A stretch of 64,000 nucleotides of DNA, from positions 1,860,001 to 1,924,000 of the forward strand of contig AP017895.1 in assembly GCA_002355935.1 (NCBI GenBank). The letters run 5' to 3'. Of this stretch, positions 30,942-42,119 are shown piece by piece (position 1 is the first letter of the stretch; each line of letters starts with the position of its first letter). The position numbers were made by a program, and so were the translations under genes. The notes beneath the pieces were generated by a model. It worked only from the letters and a program-made list of their open reading frames with translations. It had not been told where the DNA came from and ran no database searches. Source of the stretch: Rothia aeria (GTDB taxonomy: Bacteria; Actinomycetota; Actinomycetes; Actinomycetales; Micrococcaceae).

Positions 30942-32180
30942 TTATCGAACCATACGGTAGATGAATGCAGCCATTGCGTCACGTTGCACAGGCTGCAGCG
31001 GACGGAAGGTACGATCAGGCCAGCCGTGCGCAATATTCTGGCTGTGCATCCAAGCAATTTCTTTATAGAACCCGTCATGTGGAGCCATGTCGGCAAAAGG
31101 TGAGACTGCCGGTGGCGTATAGTCTGGCTCCTGCGCGGCACGGTAGAAGAATGCCGCCAGCGCATCACGGTTTATAGGCGCATTGGGGCGGAACGTACCA
31201 TCGGGGTAACCGGTGGTGATGCCGCGGCGGTGCAACCACACAATTTCTTTGTAAAAGGGGTGATCGGTGGGCACATCAATGAATGGGGATTCTTGGGGCA
31301 GCGTCACAGCGGGCGAGCCAGCTAGGCGATAGAAATAGGCTGCGACAGCGGCCCGTTCCACGCTTTCATGGGGATGGTAGGTGCCGTTGGGGTAGCCGGT
31401 GGTGATACCACTCGCCGCTAACCATTCAATTTCTGGTTGCAGGTGTGACCCGGCCGGAACATCGGAGAATGTGGGGTGTGTCAGTGGGGCGTTAAGGGTG
31501 ATCGGGTCTAGCTCCCGGTTTTGTGGCAGCAGTTGGGTTCCGTCAAAGATGCGAGCGCCGTCGTCGGTCATGGTCAGTGGGGCTTTGTCGAGGCTTATGC
31601 GCCCATCAGCCACTTTGAGGTTCTCGGTGTTAATGGTGGCGAAATCCACGTTTGTGTAGGTTTTGCGCTGCCCATCTAGTGTGGAAATGGTTGCGTCGAG
31701 GGTGATTTTGCCGGAGGCTCCACTGTCACTGATGGTTATTCGTACACGGCTAAAACGCATATTGAGTTGGCTGTGGTTGCTGCGCAGGCTGAGTACACCT
31801 GGAATCATGATTGTTCCTGACCCGTTGGTGTAGCTGCCTGTACCGTTTTTCCAGATGAATTCGCCTTTGTCATTATGGGTGACATCGGTGAGGTCCAATA
31901 CTGCTGAGACGTAAGGGTTGGAGGCGTACTCACGGAGGGCGGGCATCACTCCCCAGTTGATGGTGCCGTTAGTAATAGTGTGATCGTTATTTGTTGTGGC
32001 AGTCTGGGCCGCTGGGGCCGGTACCTGCTGGGTGGGGGATGCCAGTAGTGGTGTGGGTGTGAGGATGCTGGTGCTTGCGGTAAGGAGTACAGCGGCGGTC
32101 GCCGTACAGATACGGTGACCGCGTCTGTGTAATACTCCGGTATGGTTGTGCTGGATGTTGGCATGTGTAGTGTAGCGCAT
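30942..32180 (-). CDS. Secreted HtaA-domain protein with three SLH repeats (1)
   Basis: A 412-residue exported protein: signal peptide (about 1-48), HtaA-like domain (about 70-230; INWGVMPALREY, GSGTIMIPGVL, RVRITI) and three SLH repeats (about 237-287, 299-348, 360-410; TTGYPDGTFRP, NRDALAAFFYR). HtaA domains bind haem in Corynebacterium; SLH repeats attach proteins to the wall. Compared with its paralogue at 34.2 kb, the haem-side Tyr85 and His136 remain, but the Ser and Phe-Tyr pair are replaced (Ala81, Thr-Gln 215-216), so its ligand binding may differ. A second frame after the stop reads DNSPAPLFTPKPEGYTV to a stop 9 nt before the chelatase gene, possibly the true C-terminus. Confidence 0.82.
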   Translation of the reverse strand: MRYTTHANIQHNHTGVLHRRGHRICTATAAVLLTASTSILTPTPLLASPTQQVPAPAAQTATTNNDHTITNGTINWGVMPALREYASNPYVSAVLDLTDVTHNDKGEFIWKNGTGSYTNGSGTIMIPGVLSLRSNHSQLNMRFSRVRITISDSGASGKITLDATISTLDGQRKTYTNVDFATINTENLKVADGRISLDKAPLTMTDDGARIFDGTQLLPQNRELDPITLNAPLTHPTFSDVPAGSHLQPEIEWLAASGITTGYPNGTYHPHESVERAAVAAYFYRLAGSPAVTLPQESPFIDVPTDHPFYKEIVWLHRRGITTGYPDGTFRPNAPINRDALAAFFYRAAQEPDYTPPAVSPFADMAPHDGFYKEIAWMHSQNIAHGWPDRTFRPLQPVQRDAMAAFIYRMVR

Positions 32181-32390
32181 GGTGCGTAACCTCTTTGTGT
32201 TAGTGTATGCTCCGCGCGCTGCAGTTCAGTTTTTAGGTATGCTGTAGTGCCTGTGTGCGGGGCATACGGTCGTACCGGTGACATTTCAAGAATAATGCGC
32301 GTGGTGGTTTTCCGTGCACCGGATGTGAGGATTCCAGCATTTTTGTTACAATAATCTCAATTTTTGATATCTTTTAGTAGTTTTATGCAT

Positions 32391-32436
32391 AAAACGGGCC
32401 TGTGGCAGCGCCATGAATTCGCCGCCGCAAGCCCGT
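32391..32436 (-). terminator. Terminator after the short-chain dehydrogenase
   Basis: Outer stem ACGGGC / GCCCGT with an inner GC-rich stem, followed on the minus strand by TTTTA. Confidence 0.7.
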
Positions 32437-32457
32437 GACTGAGACCGTGGGTATGGC

Positions 32458-33257
32458 CTATTTATTACGGATAACCTTGAACTGGCTGGCCTGCGCAACG
32501 GGGCGCAGGGTAATACAATCAAGGTTCACATGGTGAGGAACGTTCAGGGCGAACACGACGGTTTGGGCAACGTCTTCGGCCACCAGGGGCTTCTCAACTC
32601 CTTCATACACTTTTGCAGCCATCTCAGCTGAGCCGAGCCTATTGAGGGAGAACTCTTCGGTGTGCACCATGCCGGGGCGGATCTCAATCACCCGCAGGTT
32701 ATTGTCGGCTTCTTCAAGGCGCAGGGCCTCAGTCAAACCGCGCGCACCGAATTTGGCGGCATTGTACCCCGCCCTCCTTCGTAGCCGCCTTCTGCTGCGG
32801 TTGAGGTGAGGTTAAGGATGCTCCCTTCACCGCTGGCACGTAATGCCGGAATGAAGGCCCGCACAGTATTGAGGATACCGAGCACGTTAACCCGGTACAT
32901 GGCCAGGTAGTCTTCCGGGCTGCCGTCAGCCACGCGGTCTAGGCCAATCGCTCCCCCGGCAATATTGACGAGAGCATTCACGCGACCACCGGTTTCAGCG
33001 AGGATGTTCTTGGCCGCGGCCCTTACGGCGGCTTCATCAGTGACATCGCAGGTAACAGGGTGCGCACCGGTTTCGGCTTCAAGAATCGCGAGACGTTCTG
33101 CACGGCGGGCTAGAGCATACACGTTCCAGCCGGTGGCGGTGAGCTGTTGGACGGTGGCGCGGCCTATGCCGCTGGAAGCACCGGTAACAACAGCAACTTT
33201 ACCGGCTTGTGAGTTGGGGGCGAAAGGGTTCGCGGGCATAGGTGTAGGTTCCATCAT
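32458..33257 (-). CDS. Short-chain dehydrogenase/reductase (frame interrupted once)
   Basis: Classical SDR oxidoreductase with cofactor motif VVTGASSGIGRAT, NIAGG, and the catalytic Ser/Tyr/Lys. The tyrosine motif YNAAK appears only when one base is added to the G3 run (minus strand) at 32772-32774; the literal frame goes GGRGTMPPNS and stops. The repaired length is 266 residues. The substrate is unknown; the Arg pair after ALARR suggests NADP preference. It is flanked by the two HtaA-SLH genes but has its own terminator. Confidence 0.85.
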
Positions 33258-33720
33258 GCTTTTAAGGGTACAGCCGGTGGTTGTGTGGCGCAGAATATTA
33301 CACGCCTAATAGTGATTTTTATACTCACCGTATAAAGCGTGCGCCGCTAAATACTGAGGTGGGAAAATGTGTGGGGATTTTTGCAGACGTGAGTGAGATT
33401 ATGAATTAGAGTGTTTCAAGATCTGGGCGTCTTCAGTCAACAGTATAGGGCGAAATATGTGCGCCTTTTGCACTTTTATAGGCGTACATCCTAAAACTGA
33501 AGTAGACATTTTAGATGGTATGGGCTGTATTTTTTATACTCCCATTTCCACCAAGATTCAGTGTTGGTTATAAACTCATTTAAATGTATCTGCTAAAACC
33601 TCTTTGATGTCCCAAAAAAATTTAAATAGCTAAACCGGCTATCTATACCATTAGAACTTTTGAGAGAACCTCCGTCTCCGCAACAGTGCGCAAAGTATAC
33701 CTAGCGACTAACGGTCTGGG
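33258..33720. other. A/T-rich intergenic region, no gene seen
   Basis: About 460 bp, clearly more A/T-rich than its surroundings, with long A and T runs and no open frame of coding character. It should hold the dehydrogenase promoter. No terminal inverted repeats or transposase remnants were recognised. Confidence 0.45.
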
Positions 33721-34008
33721 TTACTTTTTACGGCGCGGCAGACCCCATTTGGAGCGTTCCCCGTCACGAAACCCCAAGCGATGCTCAAAATGCCGTGAGC
33801 TGCTTCCGGTTTTAGTAGAATCTGGAGGTACAGTACCGGCCCGAGCAGCCAATAGGTAGAGAAGCCCAGTGCCCGGCACAAACAGAATAAGCGGTAGTAC
33901 GAAATTTAGGCGAGCTTCGCTATAGCGGGTGCGTGTGGTCAGATGCCACAGGCAGAAACCAACAATTGCTGCATGTACGATAAGTAGCGTAATTTCGAAA
34001 CTATACAT
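33721..34008 (-). CDS. Small membrane protein, unrecognised
   Basis: A 95-residue protein: two hydrophobic helices (about 5-22 and 34-52), then a polar basic tail with FEHRLGFRDGERSKWG. The ATG at 34008 has AAGGGG with 7-nt spacing; the longer frame upstream lacks such a site. Downstream of the second HtaA-SLH gene on the same strand; possible PLD-nuclease-N-like helix pair, but I would not name it. Confidence 0.6.
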   Translation of the reverse strand: MYSFEITLLIVHAAIVGFCLWHLTTRTRYSEARLNFVLPLILFVPGTGLLYLLAARAGTVPPDSTKTGSSSRHFEHRLGFRDGERSKWGLPRRKK

Positions 34009-34165
34009 AGGGAACCCCTTACGTTGTCCCGGCAGATACCTTAATCCTACGCCTCTTTCTGTAGCTGGCGGAAGAGATGCAACCACCATCACCCAGATTT
34101 TCTGCACAGCTCCCCTACTATCAGGCGTTCTCCTCTTATTCTTGTGATGCTGCGGCTTCTTCAGA

Positions 34166-34199
34166 GGGCGGCGGCCCACCCAAAAGTGAAACGCCGCCC
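34166..34199 (-). terminator. Possible terminator after HtaA-SLH gene 2
   Basis: Perfect 8-bp stem GGGCGGCG / CGCCGCCC with an 18-nt loop, about 40 nt past the stop. No clear U-tract follows. Confidence 0.4.
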
Positions 34200-34234
34200 C
34201 AATACGTGCAGATTCTTTGTGCGTTCTCTATTTG

Positions 34235-35434
34235 CTAGCGGTTCAGGTGCTTGTACCGGTAGATGAAAGCAGCCATTGCGTCACGATTAATGGCGTTGCC
34301 CGGGCGATAGGTTTTATCGGGCCAGCCGGTGCTAATCTTCCGGTCGGCAAGCCAAGCAATTTCTTTATAGAACTGGTTGTTGGTAGAAACATCTGCAAAC
34401 GGGGACTGGGCGGGCGCTAAGTACGCGGGTGAGCCAGCGGCGCGGTAGAAGAACGCCGCCATTGCGTCACGGTTTACAGGCGCATTGGGACGGAACGTAC
34501 CATCAGGGTAGCCGGTGGTGATGCCTTGATCACGCATCCACGAGATTTCCTTGTAGAAGGGGTGGGTGGTGGGAACATCACTAAATTTTGAGGTGGCCGG
34601 TGCGGTGTATTTGGGTGAGCCCGCCATGCGGTAGAAGAAAGCAGCCATCGCGCCACGTTCAACATTTCCCTGCGGGCGGAACGTGCCGTCTGGATACCCG
34701 GTGGTGATCTTCTGCTGGGCGAACCACTGGATTTCCGTGTAGAAGGCGGCCCCCTCAGGAACATCTGAGAACACTGCATGAGTTCCCCGCAGCCCGGCGT
34801 TTACAGTAAGCGGGTCAAACCTGTATTCCTCGGCTTTGTTATAGAACCCGGAGAATGCTTGAGCACCTGCCGGGGTGAGGGTTACAGCGGCATTATTGAG
34901 GGTGAGTGTGGATCCGTTCACGCGAACCGAGCTGGTGTCGACGGTAGCGAACTCGGTGTCTTTAAACACGTGATTATTGCCCTGCATATCTAGTGAGGAA
35001 CCGTCAAGGATAAGCTTGCCTTCGCGCCCGTTCAACTGCAAACGGACGTTTGTAAAAGTCATATCAAGCTTCCCGTGGTGGCCGGTGATATGCAGAGTGC
35101 CGGGGAAATTGATAGTGCCAGACCCGTTCTGGTAGGTGCCGGTGCCCGCAGACCATTTAAAGGTGCCGTCAGCATTACGCGCCAGACCGTTGGTAGTCTC
35201 GATACGTGAGCCAACCGCAGGCTTGGCCAGGTAATCACGGAAGGACTTTTTCAGTCCCCAGTTCATGGTGGCGTTCTGAATCACCTGGGAATTCGCGGCG
35301 GGGTTAACTGCATCGGTCACAACCGCCGCAGGGGCCTGCTCAACGGCGGCTGCCGCGGGTACGGTGGCGAGTGTACTTACGCTCAAGGCTGCTGCTGCCA
35401 GCAGGGCAGCAGGACGTTGCGCTCTAATAATCAC
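34235..35434 (-). CDS. Secreted HtaA-domain protein with three SLH repeats (2)
   Basis: A 399-residue exported protein. The GTG at 35434 is chosen because GAAGGAG lies upstream and a clean signal peptide follows (to about 31, AAAAA). The HtaA domain (about 55-215) keeps the residues known to form the haem site in corynebacterial HtaA: SFRDY (Ser64, Tyr68), GHHGKL (His119/120) and GFY (Phe197-Tyr198). Three SLH repeats follow (about 222-273, 284-334, 346-395). HtaA proteins of Corynebacterium are usually tethered by a C-terminal membrane helix; here the SLH repeats replace it. A role in surface haem capture is inferred. Confidence 0.85.
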   Translation of the reverse strand: MIIRAQRPAALLAAAALSVSTLATVPAAAAVEQAPAAVVTDAVNPAANSQVIQNATMNWGLKKSFRDYLAKPAVGSRIETTNGLARNADGTFKWSAGTGTYQNGSGTINFPGTLHITGHHGKLDMTFTNVRLQLNGREGKLILDGSSLDMQGNNHVFKDTEFATVDTSSVRVNGSTLTLNNAAVTLTPAGAQAFSGFYNKAEEYRFDPLTVNAGLRGTHAVFSDVPEGAAFYTEIQWFAQQKITTGYPDGTFRPQGNVERGAMAAFFYRMAGSPKYTAPATSKFSDVPTTHPFYKEISWMRDQGITTGYPDGTFRPNAPVNRDAMAAFFYRAAGSPAYLAPAQSPFADVSTNNQFYKEIAWLADRKISTGWPDKTYRPGNAINRDAMAAFIYRYKHLNR

Positions 35435-35502
35435 AGAAAAATCTCCTTCGACATGATGGTGCGCTGTCACGATCGCTGATTTAGCGCATCACAGCTAGAT
35501 AC

Positions 35503-35521
35503 TAAGGTTATCCTATTTTCT
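35503..35521 (-). promoter_or_regulatory. Weak DtxR-like site before HtaA-SLH gene 2
   Basis: The minus-strand 19-mer matches 12 of 19 consensus positions, with a good right half (TAGGATAACCTTA). It lies about 70 bp before the chosen start, in a promoter-like place. The match is weak alone. Confidence 0.25.
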
Positions 35522-35653
35522 AAATAAAGTGGTACTGCTTATTTTCTTGCACTGCTGCTTGAAGGTGCGGTTCACAGGCCCCACAGCCGAAGCCTGCAGC
35601 AGGGTGCGTGGTTTTGCCTGCTGCCACCTACTAAATGTGAGAAAATAGCCCCT

Positions 35654-38386
35654 ATGGCTGAAAATACTCAGGGCTCAGACTCGCCCGCACAGATTAACGT
35701 TCCTGATCGTCCCGCGCTCGAAGGCCTCGAAGAGAAACTCTCCGAGCGCTGGGCACAGCAGAAAACCTATGCCTTCGACGAGAACACGACGCGCGAACAG
35801 GTTTATTCGATTGATACCCCACCGCCGACCGCATCCGGCTCGCTCCATGTGGGGCACATGTTCTCCTACACTCAAACCGACGTTATCGCCCGCTACCAGC
35901 GTATGAGCGGTAAGAATGTCTTCTATCCTTTGGGCTGGGATGATAACGGCCTGCCCACCGAACGCCGCGTACAGAACTACTACGGTGTGCTGTGCGACCC
36001 TTCCGTTCCCGATAACCCAGATTTTCGCCAGCTGATCCCGCTCAAGGCTGATGGCTCGCCCAAACCCGACCGCAGCCAGGCAAAATGGCCGCGTATTTCA
36101 CGCAATAACTTCATCGAGCTGTGTGAAGAACTCGCTGTTGAAGACGAGAAAGTTTTCGAGCATCTTTTCACAACCCTAGGGCTTTCCGTCGACTGGTCCC
36201 ACACCTACCGCACCATAGATGCGCATTCACGCAAAGTCTCGCAACTTGCATTCCTCAAAGACCTTGAGGCGGGCAACGCCTACATGGCGGAGGCGCCGAC
36301 CATGTGGGACGTTACCTTCCGAACCGCTGTAGCGCAGGCCGAACTTGAAGATAAGGAACGCGACGGCGCCTACCACCGTATTAGCTTTCACCGCGAAAAC
36401 GGCGAAAAAGTCTGGATTGAAACTACCCGCCCCGAGCTGCTGCCTTCCTGCGTGGCGCTGGTGGCGCATCCCGATGATGAACGGTATCAGCCGCTCTTCG
36501 GCACGAAGGTGGCTTCTCCCCTATTCGGTGTTGAGGTTGAGGTGAAGGCACATCCGCTGGCCCAGCCCGATAAGGGAGCTGGCATCGCCATGATCTGTAC
36601 CTTCGGCGATACCACCGACGTTACCTGGTGGCGTGAATTGCAGCTTCCGACCCGTGCCCTCATCGGGCGTGACGGCCGTTTCTCCCGCGAAACTCCCGAA
36701 TGGATTACCTCTGCCGAAGGCCGCGAACGCTACGAACGTATGGCGGGCACCACCGTCTTTACCGGTCAGAAGACCGTAGTTGAGATGCTTGTCGAAGCTG
36801 GCGAGATGGAGGGTGAGCCTAAAAAGATTAAGCACCCCGTCAAGTTCTATGAGAAGGGCGATAAGCCCCTTGAGATCGTGGCTTCACGCCAGTGGTATAT
36901 TCGCAACGGTGGTCGCGACGCCGAGCGCCGCGAAAAGCTCATTGAACGCGGACGCGAAATCAACTGGGTTCCTTCCTTTATGCGCAGCCGCTACGAAAAC
37001 TGGGTGGAAGGTCTTAACGGCGACTGGTTGATCTCCCGTCAGCGTTTCTTCGGCGTTCCGTTCCCGCTCTGGTACCCGCTTGATGCCGAGGGTGAGCCGG
37101 ATTATGAGAACCCGATTCTGCCGACTGAGGATATGCTTCCGGTGGACCCGGCCTCGCAGGCTGCCCCCGGATATTCGGAAGATCAGCGTGGTGTGCCCGG
37201 CGGATTTATTGCCGACCCGGATGTTCTCGATACCTGGGCTACTTCTTCACTCACCCCGCAAATCGCGACCGGCTGGGCCACAGATCCTGAGCTGCACGCG
37301 AAGACCTTCCCGATGGATCTTCGCCCGCAGGGACACGATATTATTCGTACCTGGCTTTTCTCCACCGCTGTGCGCGCCGAAACCCTCGCGTCCTCTGTAC
37401 CTTGGTACAATACCGCGCTGTCGGGGTGGATTCTTGACCCCGACCGCAAGAAAATGTCGAAGTCTAAGGGCAATGTTGTTGTCCCGCACGATGTGCTCGA
37501 TAAGTACGGTTCGGATGCGGTACGCTATTGGGCGGCTTCGGCTCGTTTGGGTGCTGATACCGCCTATGACGAAGGTCAGATGAAGATCGGCCGCCGTCTG
37601 GCGATTAAACTTCTCAATGCCTCAAAGTTCGTGCTGAATTTGGGTGCTACCGAGAAATCGGTGATTACCTCACAGGCGCAGGGGCGGGTGCTCACGAATG
37701 CGCTGGACCGTTCCCTGCTTGTGCGCTTAGCCTACTTGGTTGAGGAAGCAACGGCAGCTTTTGAGAAATATGAGTACGCTCGTGCCCTCCAGATTGCGGA
37801 GAGCTTCTTCTGGTCTTTCACCGACGATTTCGTGGAGCTCATTAAGGACCGTGCCTACGGTGCTCGCGGTAAGACTGAGCAGGCTTCCGTGTTGGCGGCT
37901 CTCGCCACCACCCTGGATGCGCTGCTGCGGCTCTTCGCGCCCTTCCTGCCGTTTGTGACCGAAGAGATTTGGTCGTGGTGGCGCGCGGGCAGCGTGCACC
38001 GCGCACCCTGGCCGCAGGCTCTGCCGGTTCTTGAGGGTGCTCTGCTGGCGGATTACGGCGCGAATAACCCGACCGCCGGTATTTCGGCGCAGTGGGTGCT
38101 CGCTGATGTAAACCCCAATCAGATTGAGAACCTCAAGCAGATTCTTCCCGATGTTGCTGAGGCTCTGGGGCGTCTGCGTAAGGAGAAGAGCGACCGCAAG
38201 GTGAAGCAGCGTGCCGAGGTAAAGACCGCCCAGGTGAATGCCCCCGCCCAGAAGCTGGGGCGTATTACGCTGGGGCTGGATGACCTGAAAGCGGCAGCGA
38301 ACGCCCACGAACTGGTGTTCGTCGAGTCTGAGGGTGAGCTCACGGTCAACGGTTTTGAGCTGGTGCCTGAGGACACCGAACACTAG
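35654..38386 (+). CDS. valS: Valyl-tRNA synthetase
   Basis: Class Ia synthetase for valine with editing domain; 910 residues and an intact frame. HIGH motif HVGH in TASGSLHVGHMFSYTQTD; KMSKS motif as KMSKSKGNVV; FYPLGWDDNGLPTERR. The C-terminal anticodon-binding region is present and a short tail follows. ATG 35654, no strong ribosome site visible. Its own terminator follows at 38415. I saw no T-box before it. Confidence 0.97.
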   Translation: MAENTQGSDSPAQINVPDRPALEGLEEKLSERWAQQKTYAFDENTTREQVYSIDTPPPTASGSLHVGHMFSYTQTDVIARYQRMSGKNVFYPLGWDDNGLPTERRVQNYYGVLCDPSVPDNPDFRQLIPLKADGSPKPDRSQAKWPRISRNNFIELCEELAVEDEKVFEHLFTTLGLSVDWSHTYRTIDAHSRKVSQLAFLKDLEAGNAYMAEAPTMWDVTFRTAVAQAELEDKERDGAYHRISFHRENGEKVWIETTRPELLPSCVALVAHPDDERYQPLFGTKVASPLFGVEVEVKAHPLAQPDKGAGIAMICTFGDTTDVTWWRELQLPTRALIGRDGRFSRETPEWITSAEGRERYERMAGTTVFTGQKTVVEMLVEAGEMEGEPKKIKHPVKFYEKGDKPLEIVASRQWYIRNGGRDAERREKLIERGREINWVPSFMRSRYENWVEGLNGDWLISRQRFFGVPFPLWYPLDAEGEPDYENPILPTEDMLPVDPASQAAPGYSEDQRGVPGGFIADPDVLDTWATSSLTPQIATGWATDPELHAKTFPMDLRPQGHDIIRTWLFSTAVRAETLASSVPWYNTALSGWILDPDRKKMSKSKGNVVVPHDVLDKYGSDAVRYWAASARLGADTAYDEGQMKIGRRLAIKLLNASKFVLNLGATEKSVITSQAQGRVLTNALDRSLLVRLAYLVEEATAAFEKYEYARALQIAESFFWSFTDDFVELIKDRAYGARGKTEQASVLAALATTLDALLRLFAPFLPFVTEEIWSWWRAGSVHRAPWPQALPVLEGALLADYGANNPTAGISAQWVLADVNPNQIENLKQILPDVAEALGRLRKEKSDRKVKQRAEVKTAQVNAPAQKLGRITLGLDDLKAAANAHELVFVESEGELTVNGFELVPEDTEH

Positions 38387-38414
38387 TACACCCGCAAGTG
38401 ATACATGATAAAGT

Positions 38415-38457
38415 GCCGAAGTATCGGGGTTTTACGTCCCGGTGCTTCGGCGCTTTT
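38415..38457 (+). terminator. Terminator of valS
   Basis: 14-bp stem GCCGAAGTATCGGG / CCCGGTGCTTCGGC (G-U pairs inside) followed by GCTTTT. Confidence 0.85.
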
Positions 38458-38504
38458 ATGCCCCCATACTGTAACCCCGACAGCCTAAGAGACAGGAGCC
38501 GCTC

Positions 38505-39982
38505 ATGACTACCGCCCAAGGCGATTCTAACGGTGCCGTGCCCGAACCTGCACCTGCCGGACCGCCAGTGTACCGTGGTGATCTTGAGCACCGTGGTGAG
38601 TATCAGGATATTGTGCCCAAGAGCTTCTGGACAGGGTTTACGGATACGGCGTTTTTCATTTTTGCGGGCGTTGCCTCACTGGTGCTGACCATTATGCTGC
38701 TAACCTCAAGTTTTACTCACTCGTGGTGGGGCCTGCTGTTGGCGCTCGTGTTCTGGGGGTTCACCGCCTATCTGACACTACCGCGTTTCCACGCGATTAT
38801 GAGCCGCATCTATGTGCCGGACTATTTTATTGGCCGCACCCGAACCTCCGACGGTCTGCTGGGTGACCCCGTGAACCTGGGGCTGATTGGTACTGAAGAG
38901 CAGATTCACCAGGCCATGTTGAACGCAGGCTGGACCCGCGCCGACGAAGTGACCTTGGCGTCATCATGGAAAATTGTGGTATCGACACTTACCCGCCGCT
39001 CGTATGCGGAGGCCCCAGTTTCTCCGCTGAAAATTTTTGGGCGTGTACAGTCCTTTGCCTACCAGCAGGAGGTTGATGGAAACCCTGAGAAACGCCACCA
39101 TGTGCGGTTCTGGAAAACCCCCGATGGGTGGCTTCTGCCCGGTGGCCACCGGGTGGACTGGCTGGCCGCCGGAACCTACGATTCGGGGGTGGGGTTTAGT
39201 TTCTTCACCCTGCAGGTGACGCACCGTATTGACGCGCAGACTGATTTTGAGCGTGACTATATTGTGGAGTCTATTCAGTACGCCTACCCGCAGACTGAGG
39301 TTGAGGTGATTAAGGATTTCTCGACCGGCTATCACGCGCGTAACGGCGGTGGCGACACCATTGTGACGGATGGTGCTTTACCGATTGTGACCCTGCGGAA
39401 CGAGGGGCTTGAGCGGCAGGATGCGGAAGCCCGAGATGTACGTCTTACCAGTGCGCATGATATTGCTGAGAAGCTGCCGATTGTACTGTTAACGGCGTCG
39501 CTGATGCTGGTGATTTCGAGTGTGGCCGAGCTAGTCACTTCGATATTGACGGTGGCGAACCGCCACGAACTGGTGTCGAATTTGACGGGTCAGGGCTCGG
39601 ATACGGCAATGGTTCAGGTGCTGAACGGGCCGGAGGGTGATACGTTCATGATTTTTACGTTGGTTGCGGCCATAGCAGTGGTGGTTATTTTGAGTCTATA
39701 CACATGTTTATGCTGTGGGCTACTCTGCGCGGTTCGTCGAAGGCGCGGCGGATGGTGCTGCTTCTGCTGGTGGTCGGCTTCGCAGCCCAAGTTGCCTCAG
39801 TATTTGCGGCTGGTGAGGCGTTGACAATCAGCTCCCTGTTCTTCCAGTTGGGCGTGGCGGTGTTTGCGATGCTCGGGTTCACCTCGGACGCTGCCGTGGA
39901 TTACACTGCCTCCCGCAACTTTAGGCTGCGTAACTTGGAGAAGATCCGCGAAAAAGTACGTCGCAAGGCAATCCATCAGTAG
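38505..39982 (+). CDS. LssY_C-domain membrane protein (frame interrupted once)
   Basis: Two N-terminal helices, then an LssY C-terminal-like domain (LIGTEEQIHQAMLNAGW, ASSWKIVVSTLTRRSY, KRHHVRFWK, GTYDSGVGFSFF, THRIDAQTDFERDYIVESI), then further helices. A break at 39699-39706 sends the frame into a Cys/Trp-rich tail. One added base gives MFMLWATLRGSSKARR and a membrane C-terminus, 492 residues in all. ATG 38505 has GACAGGAG. Function unknown; LssY-like proteins are often linked to PAP2 phosphatases. Confidence 0.8.
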
Positions 39983-40016
39983 CCGCATCCCCTTGCCGAC
40001 GCATATTTATAAGAGC

Positions 40017-40062
40017 ATAGGGGCGGGGTGCCCACCATAACCGGTGGGCACCCCGCCCCTAT
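40017..40062. terminator. Bidirectional terminator
   Basis: Perfect 20-bp inverted repeat (ATAGGGGCGGGGTGCCCACC and complement) with a 6-nt loop between the convergent LssY_C and DsbA genes. Confidence 0.92.
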
Positions 40063-40083
40063 TCGTAAAACACCGTGGTGTGA

Positions 40084-40718
40084 CTACTGGGCGTCACCGT
40101 CTTCGCCGTGGAAGATAGGCCCGACCGTGCGGGTGCGTTTGAGCTCAAAGAACCCCGGGTATGAGGCCAGCGCCACGGCGCCATCGAACACTTTACCGGC
40201 CTCTTCCCACGGGGTGAGGGTGAGAGCACAGGGCCGAAGAACGCTACACCGTCAATGGCAATGAGTGGAACACCCACATCATCACCAACCTTCTCAAGGG
40301 CCTGCGCTACTGATGCACGCAGCGGCTCATCGTATTCGTCAGTGGTCGCGTAGTTCACCAGTTCTGCGGGAAGTTTTGCCTCCGCCAGGGCAGCCTCAAT
40401 AGCGGGCAGGTATTTATCGCCTTGTGCGGTGTTCTTCTGGTGGTGGATCTGCTCGCCCAGCGCGTCGTAGAGAGGCTTCAGCGCATCATTGCCGTGCAGC
40501 TGGGCGGCAGCGGCCACCACTCGGGCCGGGCCCCAGGCGTTATCCATCATGGCACGGTAACCGGGGTCAAGGTCACGTCCTTCATTCAGCACTGACAGGG
40601 AGAATGGGTGCCAACGCACCTGAATATCACGGACTTTCTGCACTTCCCCAATCCAGCGGGAGGTAATCCAGCACCACGGGCAGATGGGGTCAAACCAAAA
40701 ATCGACGGTAGTTGTCAC
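40084..40718 (-). CDS. DsbA-family mycothiol-dependent reductase, Rv2466c-like (frame interrupted once)
   Basis: Thioredoxin-fold protein with CPWC active site ([16 protein letters not shown]), the signature of actinobacterial DsbA-like mycothiol-dependent reductases. No signal peptide, so cytoplasmic. One base added at the C3 run 40206-40208 replaces a nonsense tail with [12 protein letters not shown] and [12 protein letters not shown], giving 211 residues, close to Rv2466c. ATG 40718 has GAAAGGAAAA. It probably acts in oxidative stress defence. Confidence 0.88.
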
Positions 40719-40789
40719 AGGATTTTCCTTTCTTCTGTATCAGCTTCGTTGACGCCCCATCGTTGGGGCGCTTATGCAGGCCTCTCCCT

Positions 40790-42119
<1,330 letters not shown>

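Noticed and set aside
35471-35653. T-box before valS
   Set aside because: No GGTGGNACCGCG core is present in the region.
36227-36469. Minus-strand small frame inside valS
   Set aside because: No ribosome site, no recognisable features, fully inside an intact essential gene.
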